From Deltaproteobacteria bacterium (GTDB lineage: Bacteria; Desulfobacterota; DSM-4660; Desulfatiglandales; HGW-15): DNA of 7,833 bases. This document shows positions 1 to 6,695 of the stretch, piece after piece. The stretch is taken from the NCBI GenBank assembly GCA_019308525.1, contig JAFDIC010000175.1, positions 1 to 7,833 of the forward strand, given 5' to 3'. The notes beneath the pieces are model-generated. The model made no database searches. It worked only from the letters and a program-made list of their open reading frames with translations, and was not told the origin of the DNA. The translations under genes were made by a program, and so were the position numbers. Within the stretch, counting starts at the first letter, position 1, and the number at the start of each line of letters is the position of its first letter.

Positions 1-3000
1 CGTTGTATATACCAGGGAATACAACGTCGGCACCACTACCAGGGTTAATGCGGTGGCAAGCGCCAGGCCGAAAATGACCGCTATTGCCATGGGGCTCCAC
101 CACTGGCTCGATTCGCTTACCGTGGACAGCTTCATCGCGTGAAAATCATAGGCAATTCCAGTGACCATGGGGATCAGGCCGAGTATGGTCGTAACGGCTG
201 TCAGGAGCACTGGCCTTACCCTCGTACAACCTGCTGCAACGATTGCCTCCCTAGCCGGAAGCCCTCTGTCCCTCAACTGATTGGTGTAATCTATAAGCAC
301 TATGGCGTTGTTGACCACTACCCCGGCCAGGGATATGACACCCACACCTGTCATGATGATCCCAAAGGGCATGTCCAGAAAGGTGAGGCCGACAAAGACT
401 CCGCCAAGGGATAAGAGGACTGACGTCATTATGACCGCAGGCTGGGCCACGGAGTTGAACTGGGTTACGAGGATTAGAATGATAATGAAGATGGCCGCAC
501 CAAAGGCCTTGGTCAAGAAGCCTTCGGCCTCATTTTGAAACTCCAACTCACCCGTGAACCGAACCTTGTATCCTGGAGGGAGGGTGAACGCGGCCAAGAG
601 CTTTTCCGCCTTAGCCCTTGCCACGGGCCCCGGCACGTACCTCTCGTCCACACTGGCCTTGACCGTGACCACCCGTTCGTGATTTATTCGATTTATCTGG
701 CCCAGACCCCCTGCCACCTCGAACTTGGCGATGGTGCTCAGGGGGACCAACCCTTCCGATGTCGGGAGCAGCAACTCTCTTAGGATATCCGTCACCCGGC
801 GCTCGGACTCTGGCAATTGTACTGTGATGTCATAGTCTTCGTCTCCCTCCCTAAAGGTAGAGACCTTGATCCCGTTAAAGGCTACCTTGAGCGCAAAGCC
901 CACAACCTCGGTAGAGAGCCCCAAGAGTGCGGCCCGCTGTCTGTCCACCCTGACCCTCACGGTCGGCGATCCCGCAACATAGTCATCTCTTACGTCATGG
1001 ACAAAGGGGATTTTCTCCAAGGTCTCCTTGATCTGCTGGGCCATCCGTCCCAGGAGCCTGAAGTCATCCCCCGAAATTTCAATGTTTATGGGTGCCCCGG
1101 TCGGAGGACCATGCTCTCGTTCTGCGATGCTGATCTCCGCTCCAGGGATATCCTTGATCCTCTCCCTTATCCTCTCCACCGTGACCGGGGAAGGCTCCAC
1201 CCTCTCCTCCAAGTCATGAAACTGGACACCGATGTGGTTGGGAGAATTGGTTTCAAAGGCCGATTGGCCTCTTACCACGGATACGGTGCGGGCGTATACG
1301 TATTCCACGTTGGGCAAATCGCTCGGTCCGTAAACATTTCTTCCGGTTGCCAGGGTGTGAAGCCTTCGGGAAGTCTTCAAGGACAGACAATCTGCGGTGT
1401 TCTTCCGTGAAATCCCTGCTCCTTTTCCGTCACCGCCGCAAAGGGCACGCTCCACTTCCCTGGCAACCCTGTCCGAGTATTCCAGGTCGGCGCCTTCCGG
1501 CATGTCCAGGTTGATATATATGGCATCAGGCTCAATGTCCGGGAAGAACTGCACAGGTCTCTCCAAGCCGACCCTCTGAACCCAGATCATGGCCATTGCG
1601 ACGAGGGCCAGGAAGGCCATGACCAGCACCGCCACCCGGTGGTTGAGGGCGCTGTTGAGTATTCTCCTGTATGCCTTGAGCAGCGGACCCCTTACCGTAA
1701 TAGGCGCCTCTCCGGCTCGCTCGATCTCTTCTGCGTTCACCCTGAGCTTTGCAAACCTGTTTCCCGCAGGAAGCTTGAGGAAGATGGCGGCAAGGGCCGG
1801 GTTTATCACCATTGCAACGAACAGGGAAGCTGAGAGGGTTATGATCACAGTTATGGGGAGATAGGACATAAACTCCCCCATGATGCCCGGCCAGAAGATG
1901 AGGGGGAAAAAGGCCCCCAGGGTCGTCAGGGTCGCGGCTATTACGGGCTGGGCCACCTCAGCGGTCGCCTTGACTGATGCCTGCAAACGTGGGACACCCT
2001 GTTCCATATAACGGAAGATATTCTCCACTATGACTATGGCATTGTCCACGAGCATCCCAAGGGAAAGGATCAGGGAAAAGAGGACCACCATATTGAGGGT
2101 GATCCCCAGTGCCTTCAACATGATGAAGGAAATCAACATCGAGAAGGGAATGGCAAGGGCGACCAGGAAGGCGTTTCTCACCCCCATGACAAAGAAGAGT
2201 ACCGCAACAACCAAGATCAAGCCGGTAAGAATGTTGTTTTCCAGGTCAGCGACCATGTTCCGAATATTCTTTGCCTCGTCCATGAGCTTGGTTATTTCCG
2301 TGCCCTTGGGCCAGGTAGGCCGCTTTTCATCTATGATCCTGTCCATCTCCTCGGTTATCCGCAATACGTTTTCCCCGGCCCTCTTCTTGACCTGTATGTT
2401 GATCGCCTGCCGGCCGTTCAACCGCGAACGGCTCTCTTCGTCCTTGAACCCGTCCACCACTCTTGCCACGTCCTTGAGATAAACAGGTCTACCGTGGTGG
2501 AGGCCCACCACCAGCCCGTAGATTTCATCAGGGCTTCTGAATTCGCCCGGTACCCTGAGCTGGAATCTGCCGTCCGCCATCCTTATGGCCCCCCCGGACA
2601 CGTTCCTGTTCTCTTCCGCAATCACCTTCTGGAGCCTTGTAATGGAAAGGCCGTAGTAGGCGAGCTTGTGGGGAAAGGGCTCCACACGGATCTCTCGCTC
2701 AAGACCCCCTGTGACCTTTGCGTCCAGTACACCTGGTATTGCCTCGAAGTCCTCCTCCAGGTCCTCTGCGATCTCCTTGAGTCTGACGAGACCCGCTCTC
2801 CCCGAAAGGGAATAGATCACTATCGGCAACTCCGAGATGTTGACCTCGAACACCTCTGGATCATCTTCCAGGTCTGAGGGAAGCTCTGGTTTTGCCAGGT
2901 CCACCTTGTCCTTGGTCTTCTGGAGCACATCATCTATGTCAGTGCCTGCCACGAATTCTATCACTATTGAACTCATGCCCTCGGTGCTGGAAGAGGTTAT

Positions 3001-3237
3001 TTTCTTCACCGCCTCAAGCCCTTTGAGTTTCTTTTCTATCGGTATGGTGATGGATTTCTCGATGTCTTCCGGCGCGACCCCTGGATACTCTGTCTGGATG
3101 AATACGTAGGGAATGGTAATGTCCGGTGAGGCCTCCCTTGGTAAGGATTGGTAGGCAACGAAACCGAACACCAGGATAACGACGGCCATGACTACGACGC
3201 TTGTCCTCTTCCTGACTGCGATATCCGTGACTATCAT
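1..3237 (-). CDS. RND efflux transporter, HAE1/AcrB-like inner-membrane subunit (3' end cut by window edge)
   Basis: This is a proton-driven drug/solute exporter of the inner membrane, the pump part of a tripartite RND complex. One uninterrupted frame gives 1079 residues; only a short cytoplasmic tail after the last membrane helix should be missing. TM1 is near residues 13-32 (VVVMAVVILVFGF). The typical post-TM1 segment YPGVAPEDIEKSIT follows. The TM4 motif GMLVDNAIVIVENI carries D398, equivalent to AcrB D407. The TM10 motif GVVVNNAIVLIDY has N976 where AcrB has the relay lysine K940. The final helix ends at VVVPTLYSLVYTT. Residues about 600-640 look like an extra segment compared with AcrB. 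The ATG overlaps the stop of the upstream membrane-fusion gene (ATGA, 4 nt), which supports this start and translational coupling. The family is certain; the substrate cannot be told from sequence. Confidence 0.95.
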   Translation of the reverse strand, partial: MIVTDIAVRKRTSVVVMAVVILVFGFVAYQSLPREASPDITIPYVFIQTEYPGVAPEDIEKSITIPIEKKLKGLEAVKKITSSSTEGMSSIVIEFVAGTDIDDVLQKTKDKVDLAKPELPSDLEDDPEVFEVNISELPIVIYSLSGRAGLVRLKEIAEDLEEDFEAIPGVLDAKVTGGLEREIRVEPFPHKLAYYGLSITRLQKVIAEENRNVSGGAIRMADGRFQLRVPGEFRSPDEIYGLVVGLHHGRPVYLKDVARVVDGFKDEESRSRLNGRQAINIQVKKRAGENVLRITEEMDRIIDEKRPTWPKGTEITKLMDEAKNIRNMVADLENNILTGLILVVAVLFFVMGVRNAFLVALAIPFSMLISFIMLKALGITLNMVVLFSLILSLGMLVDNAIVIVENIFRYMEQGVPRLQASVKATAEVAQPVIAATLTTLGAFFPLIFWPGIMGEFMSYLPITVIITLSASLFVAMVINPALAAIFLKLPAGNRFAKLRVNAEEIERAGEAPITVRGPLLKAYRRILNSALNHRVAVLVMAFLALVAMAMIWVQRVGLERPVQFFPDIEPDAIYINLDMPEGADLEYSDRVAREVERALCGGDGKGAGISRKNTADCLSLKTSRRLHTLATGRNVYGPSDLPNVEYVYARTVSVVRGQSAFETNSPNHIGVQFHDLEERVEPSPVTVERIRERIKDIPGAEISIAEREHGPPTGAPINIEISGDDFRLLGRMAQQIKETLEKIPFVHDVRDDYVAGSPTVRVRVDRQRAALLGLSTEVVGFALKVAFNGIKVSTFREGDEDYDITVQLPESERRVTDILRELLLPTSEGLVPLSTIAKFEVAGGLGQINRINHERVVTVKASVDERYVPGPVARAKAEKLLAAFTLPPGYKVRFTGELEFQNEAEGFLTKAFGAAIFIIILILVTQFNSVAQPAVIMTSVLLSLGGVFVGLTFLDMPFGIIMTGVGVISLAGVVVNNAIVLIDYTNQLRDRGLPAREAIVAAGCTRVRPVLLTAVTTILGLIPMVTGIAYDFHAMKLSTVSESSQWWSPMAIAVIFGLALATALTLVVVPTLYSLVYTT

Positions 3238-4382
3238 GATCCCAGAATCTCAACGGCGCTCTTTACGTTCTTTATCACCTTGACCCTTTGCCCGTGTTCA
3301 AGGAACCGGTGTCCTACCACTACGACCCTTTCCCCGGGCTTCACCCCTTTTGTTATCTGTACTTCCCAGCCGACCAATACCCCAAGTTCAACCGGCCTCT
3401 TTTCCACCTTGCCATCCTTTTCCACGTATACGAACCGCTCTTCTCCCTGTGAAATGACTGCATAGAGAGGGACGGCAAGGGAGTCCTTGAATACTTTTTT
3501 TACAAGTTTGACACTGGCGAACATGCCGGGGAGTATGCGTCCATCTGGGTTGTCCACGAGGAGTTCCAGGTCATAGAGTCTTGCAAGGGAGCGCGGGGTT
3601 CGGGAAAGAAATATCTTCTTCCCCGTGGCACGGTAGTTGTCAAGGGCCTCGATCACCACTTCCGCCTCTTTGAGGCCAAAGCAAGCTGCTACATCGCTCT
3701 CAGGAACACCAACCGTCACCTTGACTTTCTCGAACTGAAGGATTTGTGCTACCCGGTCCCCAACTTTCAACAGGTCGCCTTCTTTCGCGGGCAGCTCGTT
3801 CAGACGGCCTCCGATGGGCGCCCGGATCTTTGTGCGACTCAATGCGAGCCTGGCCTCCCGGCGCTGGGCGATCAAATCCTTTAGCCTCGCCTCGGACTCA
3901 TCAAGCCTGCTCTCTGATGTTATCTTCTTTTCTGCGAGTCGGAGTTGTCTCTCATAATCAAGCTTTGCCAGCCTGTAGTTGGCCTCTATCCTGGCCAGGC
4001 GGGACCTGTAGTCCCGATCGTCGAGCCTTACCAGCACCTGTCCCTTCCTGACCATCTGCCCTTCCTTGACGAGTACTTCCACTACCTGACCCGGGACCTC
4101 GGCCTTCACCCACAGGTTCTCATAGGGTTCCACTTCAGCAGGGAGGGTGATCTGATCCTTGATCTCCCTTGGCTCCAGGGTGAGGGTTATTACCCTTACA
4201 GGCGGAGCTTCCTTCCTTATGGCGGTCTTCTTTTCCTCTTCTAATCGCTTCTTCTCTTCCTTTATACGCATACCAAGGCCAATAACAAACACCACTATGA
4301 GCGCAACTGCAACCCATGGAATGGCACCCCACAGGAATCGAAAAAATCGGTTTTTCTCCTTTGCACCGTTCATTATGTCCAT
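3234..4382 (-). CDS. RND periplasmic adaptor (membrane fusion protein, HlyD/AcrA-like)
   Basis: This adaptor links the RND pump to an outer-membrane channel. The 382 residues, a usual length, start with a basic stretch and one membrane anchor (about 20-38, WVAVALIVVFVIGLG). There is no lipobox Cys, so it is probably held by an uncleaved anchor rather than as a lipoprotein. A charged linker (40-58) is followed by the first half of the lipoyl-like barrel-sandwich domain (88-122, AEVPGQVVEVLVKEGQMVRKGQVLVRLDD). Next come an alpha-helical hairpin (about 123-190) and the second lipoyl half (TKIRAPIGGRLNELPAKEGDLLKVGD). Beta-barrel and membrane-proximal domains follow (GRILPGMFASVKL; PLYAVISQGEERFVYV; GLVGWEVQITKGVKPGERVVV in near form). 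The ATG at 4382 has AAGGA 6 nt upstream and overlaps the tetR stop by 10 nt. A second ATG at 4373 forms TAATG with that stop but has poorer ribosome-site spacing. Same operon as the pump. Confidence 0.93.
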   Translation of the reverse strand: MDIMNGAKEKNRFFRFLWGAIPWVAVALIVVFVIGLGMRIKEEKKRLEEEKKTAIRKEAPPVRVITLTLEPREIKDQITLPAEVEPYENLWVKAEVPGQVVEVLVKEGQMVRKGQVLVRLDDRDYRSRLARIEANYRLAKLDYERQLRLAEKKITSESRLDESEARLKDLIAQRREARLALSRTKIRAPIGGRLNELPAKEGDLLKVGDRVAQILQFEKVKVTVGVPESDVAACFGLKEAEVVIEALDNYRATGKKIFLSRTPRSLARLYDLELLVDNPDGRILPGMFASVKLVKKVFKDSLAVPLYAVISQGEERFVYVEKDGKVEKRPVELGVLVGWEVQITKGVKPGERVVVVGHRFLEHGQRVKVIKNVKSAVEILGS

Positions 4383-5005
4383 GCCTCTTCCTTTGTAGCT
4401 TGCCTATTTTCCAGTCCCTTGTAAGCGAGGTACAACAATTCTTCCGGCCTTTCTGTATCCCCCCCCTGCGAGTAGCTCAGAGCGTCCCTGTGAAAGCAAA
4501 AATCGATCAAGGCCAGTATCAACATCGCCACCTCATCGGGGTTTGCCTCAATGACCTCACCCCTCTTCAATCCATCCAGGTATATGGCCTTGACGGCACT
4601 TGCCATGCTTCTCTGGTATCTCCCAAAGTCATAGGCGGGGGCCCCCTGGGGAGGGCCGAATGCCAGGTCATGGATCATCCTGAAGAGATTTGGGTTGTCC
4701 AGGATACCCTGGTATACAAGCCGGTAAAGCCCCGTTAACCGGTCCAAGAAGGTACCGGGCCTCTCCAGCACCTTTGAAACCAGGATATCCAGTTGCTCCG
4801 CGGCCCAGTCCAATATGGCCAGAAAGAGGCCTTCTTTGCTCCCGAAATAGTAATAGAGGACCGGCTTTGTCACACCAGCCCTTTCCACGATTTCCCGCAC
4901 GGAAGTGCTGGCATATCCCTTCTCGGCGAAGAGAGAGATACCCGCCTCCATGACTATTCGCCTTGACTCCTGGCTATGTTGTCTCTTCTTCAAGGCCCCC
5001 TCCAT
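4373..5005 (-). CDS. TetR/AcrR-family transcriptional repressor of the efflux operon
   Basis: This 210-residue one-component regulator has an N-terminal helix-turn-helix and a C-terminal ligand-binding/dimerisation domain. The TetR signature is clear: IVMEAGISLFAEKGYASTSV, then REIVERAGVTKPVLYYYFGSKEGLF (about residues 36-61), with the recognition helix around TKPVLYYYF. The C-terminal part is helical and typical of AcrR-like proteins but gives no ligand. It is the first gene of the efflux operon. By family precedent it represses that operon until a pump substrate binds. A near-palindrome overlapping its own -10 box is the likely operator. The ribosome site before the ATG (GGAAG, nearly adjacent) is weak, consistent with low repressor levels. 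Role as local repressor is inference; the family call is secure. Confidence 0.93.
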   Translation of the reverse strand: MEGALKKRQHSQESRRIVMEAGISLFAEKGYASTSVREIVERAGVTKPVLYYYFGSKEGLFLAILDWAAEQLDILVSKVLERPGTFLDRLTGLYRLVYQGILDNPNLFRMIHDLAFGPPQGAPAYDFGRYQRSMASAVKAIYLDGLKRGEVIEANPDEVAMLILALIDFCFHRDALSYSQGGDTERPEELLYLAYKGLENRQATKEEAWT

Positions 5006-5053
5006 TCTTCCAGAATCTATATTTAACTACAAATGGGATATCAGGTCAACAAA

Positions 5054-5081
5054 ATTATACCTACCGGTAAGTAAATAACTA
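5054..5081 (-). promoter_or_regulatory. Promoter of the tetR-MFP-RND operon
   Basis: On the minus strand an exact TATAAT lies at 5059-5054. The -35 is weak: TAGTTA at 5081-5076 with 16-bp spacing, three of six bases matching TTGACA. Transcription would start near 5047, leaving a leader of about 42 nt before the ATG at 5005. The spacer is almost wholly occupied by the near-palindrome at 5058-5073. An alternative pair, TTGACC (5049-5044) with TAAATA (5025-5020) and 18-bp spacing, would leave only a few leader bases and is less likely. Confidence 0.6.
5058..5073. promoter_or_regulatory. Probable TetR operator, 16-bp near-palindrome
   Basis: TACCTACCGGTAAGTA is symmetric about the CC|GG centre, with 7 of 8 base pairs matching and a perfect TACCGGTA core. 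It sits between the TetR-type repressor and the divergent gene, and overlaps the last bases of the TATAAT box of the repressor promoter. Length, symmetry and position are those expected for a TetR-family dimer site. Binding by this repressor is inferred. Confidence 0.65.
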
Positions 5082-5221
5082 CAGGCTCAGGCCTGAAGTC
5101 CTGTCTTGGGGTTAAGAACGCTATGTTTACCCGGCAAATGGGCCAATTGTGAAAGGACTGTGAAACGGAGAGTATTGGGGTGGAGAAAGAGTCAATTGCG
5201 ATTGCGGTAAGAGAGAATCTT

Positions 5222-5250
5222 TTGACTTATGGGTCTCACTTGTCTATATA
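5222..5250 (+). promoter_or_regulatory. Sigma-70-type promoter of the small lipoprotein gene
   Basis: TTGACT (5222-5227) and TATATA (5245-5250) are separated by 17 bp. Transcription would start near 5256-5258, about 50 nt before the lipoprotein ATG. The site lies more than 145 bp from the putative TetR operator, so direct control by that repressor is not obvious. Confidence 0.6.
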
Positions 5251-5252
5251 TG

Positions 5253-5282
5253 TGCTGGTGGATAAAACCAGCATCATTTTTT
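5253..5282 (+). terminator. Leader hairpin with T-run (attenuator, weak terminator or mRNA-stabilising stem)
   Basis: TGCTGGT (5253-5259) and ACCAGCA (5267-5273) form a perfect 7-bp stem with a 7-nt loop. Three bases later comes a run of six T (5277-5282). It lies between the promoter and the ribosome site of the lipoprotein gene, and its 5' arm coincides with the expected transcription start. It could be an attenuator, a 5'-protecting hairpin, or a terminator for an upstream plus-strand transcript. The shape is certain, the role is not. Confidence 0.45.
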
Positions 5283-5308
5283 CTCCTCAAAGGGGGAAGG
5301 GAGGGACC

Positions 5309-5527
5309 ATGAAAAGTATTTACGTCTTTCTGTTTGCCTTCGTTATGGGCATAACCCTGGCCTGCTCGAGCCCTCAGGATAGGGCCTATCAGGCACAAGA
5401 AAAGGTCCATAAGGAAAGGTTGAAGCTTGTCGAACAATACCAGGACTGCATGAAAAAGGCCGGTAGTGACGAGGGAAAGAAAAAGGCTTGCGAGCAGTAT
5501 TTAAAGGCTGCTGAGGCCCTCAAATAA
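5309..5527 (+). CDS. Small predicted lipoprotein, 72 aa, with two mature-part cysteines
   Basis: Function is not recognised. The ATG is chosen because GGGAGGG ends 3 nt upstream and the product opens with a lipoprotein signal: Lys at 2, hydrophobic residues 4-17, then a lipobox ITLAC with C19 as the lipidated residue. Positions 20-21 are Ser-Ser, not Asp, so outer-membrane sorting is expected. The mature part (about 54 residues) is charged and helical, apparently a helical hairpin. C47 and C61 are on either side of a GSDEGKKK turn and could form a disulfide. A longer frame from a GTG at 5180 would bury the signal peptide and is rejected. A decayed tetratricopeptide protein lies downstream on the same strand. 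It reads away from the efflux operon. Confidence 0.8.
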   Translation: MKSIYVFLFAFVMGITLACSSPQDRAYQAQEKVHKERLKLVEQYQDCMKKAGSDEGKKKACEQYLKAAEALK

Positions 5528-5901
5528 CCGACGCCTCCCCCTAATCACGCATTGGCGGTTGAGATCTCCGGGAGGGGTGTGTCCATGTATTGGTGACGCA
5601 GCCATTATGGTCAGCAACGTTAGGAAAACTCTGAAGGACCCACAAGCAGCCTGCCTCAACACTTCTCGTGTTACATGTCATAAACCCCGCCCCGGCTGCC
5701 TCGCCTGTAATCTAACATGCGGGAACAGAGGACGGACACAAATATATGAAAGATGGATTTACGAAGAGTTGCTTGTTTTGCAGCCCTCTCTCTCCCGGGC
5801 TGGCTGAGTAGGCTTGGATTCTTCCTCTCACAAGCCCGTTCCGGAATTGGACAAGGAAGCCAGCTGGGAAGATTAGGGATTGAGGCGGTCACTTCTATTG
5901 A
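5528..5901. other. Non-coding, probably decayed stretch between lipoprotein gene and tetratricopeptide remnant
   Basis: All three plus frames are broken by stops or carry no recognisable family, and no convincing minus-strand gene is seen. The final 30 bases in another frame read EAVTSIDKG, which would lead naturally into the downstream remnant if one or two bases were restored, so part of this stretch may be the eroded upstream half of that gene. A GGGAACAGAGGACGGACAC-like word at 5721-5739 resembles a dispersed-repeat sequence. Confidence 0.4.
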
Positions 5902-6126
5902 CAAAGGCCGGATGATGACTTTGATGAGGCCCTTGCCAGACTGGACAGGGTTGCCTCAGAGTATCCGAAGACCAGCTCGGCACCCGAGGCCATCTTCTTC
6001 AAGGGGGTCTGCGGGTATAAGGGCAGCAAAGATCCCAAGAAATTGAAAGAGGCTTATGAGAAGCTGCAGTCGGAATTTCCGGAGAGCGAGTGGACCAAAC
6101 GAGCCTACCCGTACCGTCTCATTTGA
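5902..6126 (+). pseudogene. C-terminal remnant of a tetratricopeptide-type protein
   Basis: An open frame after a stop at 5899 runs to TGA at 6124-6126, with no usable start codon. It encodes about 74 residues. The first helix pair reads DDFDEALARLDRVASEYPKT. The next segment, SAPEAIFFKGVCGYKGSKD, is followed by LKEAYEKLQSEFPESEWTKR. The alternation of helix, YP/FP turn and PEA...KGV...YK resembles the C-terminal tetratricopeptide end of periplasmic proteins, some of which carry an N-terminal thioredoxin domain. No thioredoxin CxxC part is found upstream. The frame change near 5909 (EAVTSIDKG in another frame) suggests a small deletion. It shares strand and terminator with the lipoprotein gene and may once have been its operon partner. 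Family assignment is moderate. Confidence 0.55.
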
Positions 6127-6163
6127 GCACAAGGGGTTGCGGGTCTAGACCTGCGAGGTGTGC

Positions 6164-6195
6164 AAGGCCCGGCAGCAGAATGCCGGGCCTTTTTT
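6164..6195 (+). terminator. Strong intrinsic terminator after the lipoprotein/tetratricopeptide unit
   Basis: AAGGCCCGGCA (6164-6174) pairs perfectly with TGCCGGGCCTT (6181-6191), a GC-rich 11-bp stem with a GCAGAA loop. A T-run continues to 6195. It is placed 38 nt after the stop of the tetratricopeptide remnant. Confidence 0.9.
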
Positions 6196-6310
6196 GTCTT
6201 CTCCGCACTGGCCTCCTTCCTGGTCCCCCCATAAACAAATCAATGCCTCTGGCGTCACTTCCCCCTTCTCTCTGTTTTCGCAACTACTGCTCTGAACCAG
6301 GAGAATATGA

Positions 6311-6339
6311 TTGACTTAGATGCCACATTGTGGTATTAA
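6311..6339 (+). promoter_or_regulatory. Extended -10 promoter of the ABM-fold gene
   Basis: TTGACT (6311-6316) is 17 bp from TATTAA (6334-6339), and the -10 is preceded by TGG, giving the TGn extended -10 form. Transcription would start near 6346, about 32 nt before the ATG. It lies past the upstream terminator, so the gene is probably a single-gene unit. Confidence 0.6.
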
Positions 6340-6377
6340 GGGGCAAATTGCCACTCCCTTTTGATGAGGAGACCGTT

Positions 6378-6695
6378 ATGAGCATCAAGGTAATGATTGA
6401 AAGGAAGTTCAAGGAACCCGTAACCCCGGAAATTCTCCGGCTCATCGACGAGATACGAATCAAGGCCCTGCGCAACAGGGGTTACATAGGCGGCGAGACG
6501 GTCGTCAATCTCGATGACAGCCGGGAAGTCCTGGTCATATCCGCCTGGTCCAATGTCAAGGATTGGAAGGACTGGTATCAGACAGAGCACTGGAAAGACC
6601 TGGAAAAGAAGCTGGCCTCCCGATTGGAGGAATCCCCGAAAATAAGGATCTTCATGCCCGGGGCCATTTACGAAGAAGAGGTCCTGGGGAAGTAG
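6378..6695 (+). CDS. Antibiotic biosynthesis monooxygenase (ABM)-fold protein, 105 aa
   Basis: This short cytosolic protein appears to have the dimeric alpha/beta (ferredoxin-like) barrel of the ABM superfamily. Strand 1 is IKVMIERKF. A helix PEILRLIDEIRIKALRNRG follows, then GYIGGETVVNLDDSREVLVISAWSNVKDWKDWYQTEHWKDLEKKL. The run from a strand through SAWSNVKDWKDWYQTEHW to a final strand (IRIFMPG) is the family hallmark. Members include heme-degrading and quinol monooxygenases, but many short ones have no known reaction, and none is assigned here. The ATG at 6378 has GAGGAG 6 nt upstream; a GTG at 6330 lies inside the promoter region and is rejected. A stem with one G-U pair (6697-6703 with 6714-6720) follows the stop but lacks a T-run. 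Confidence 0.82.
   Translation: MSIKVMIERKFKEPVTPEILRLIDEIRIKALRNRGYIGGETVVNLDDSREVLVISAWSNVKDWKDWYQTEHWKDLEKKLASRLEESPKIRIFMPGAIYEEEVLGK

Noticed and set aside
817..1410. A 197-codon plus-strand ORF opposite the RND gene
   Set aside because: It is antisense to a continuous, clearly conserved RND frame, has no ribosome site and no recognisable protein; it is a codon-bias shadow.
1314..1442. GCAAA direct repeat (1314-1318 and 1438-1442) as a target-site duplication around the extra RND segment
   Set aside because: The copies are 124 bp apart, so precise removal would shift the frame; a 5-bp match is expected by chance.
139..1864. Several other plus-strand ORFs of 60-130 codons
   Set aside because: All lie antisense to the RND gene and read as low-similarity mirror frames of its membrane helices.
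3746..4244. Plus-strand ORFs opposite the membrane-fusion gene
   Set aside because: They are shadows of a well-supported 382-residue adaptor gene.
5180..5308. Longer lipoprotein start at a GTG at 5180
   Set aside because: It would place 43 residues before a classic lipoprotein signal peptide and would begin upstream of the best promoter.
5559..5904. Overlapping ORFs on both strands in the stretch after the lipoprotein
   Set aside because: None shows a known motif, a ribosome site or protein-like composition.
6146..6155. GGTCTAGACC perfect palindrome
   Set aside because: It has no loop, no partner and no relation to a promoter; it is most likely chance.
6330..6377. Upstream GTG start for the ABM-fold gene
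   Set aside because: It falls just before the -10 box of the likely promoter and has no ribosome site, whereas the ATG at 6378 has GAGGAG at ideal spacing.
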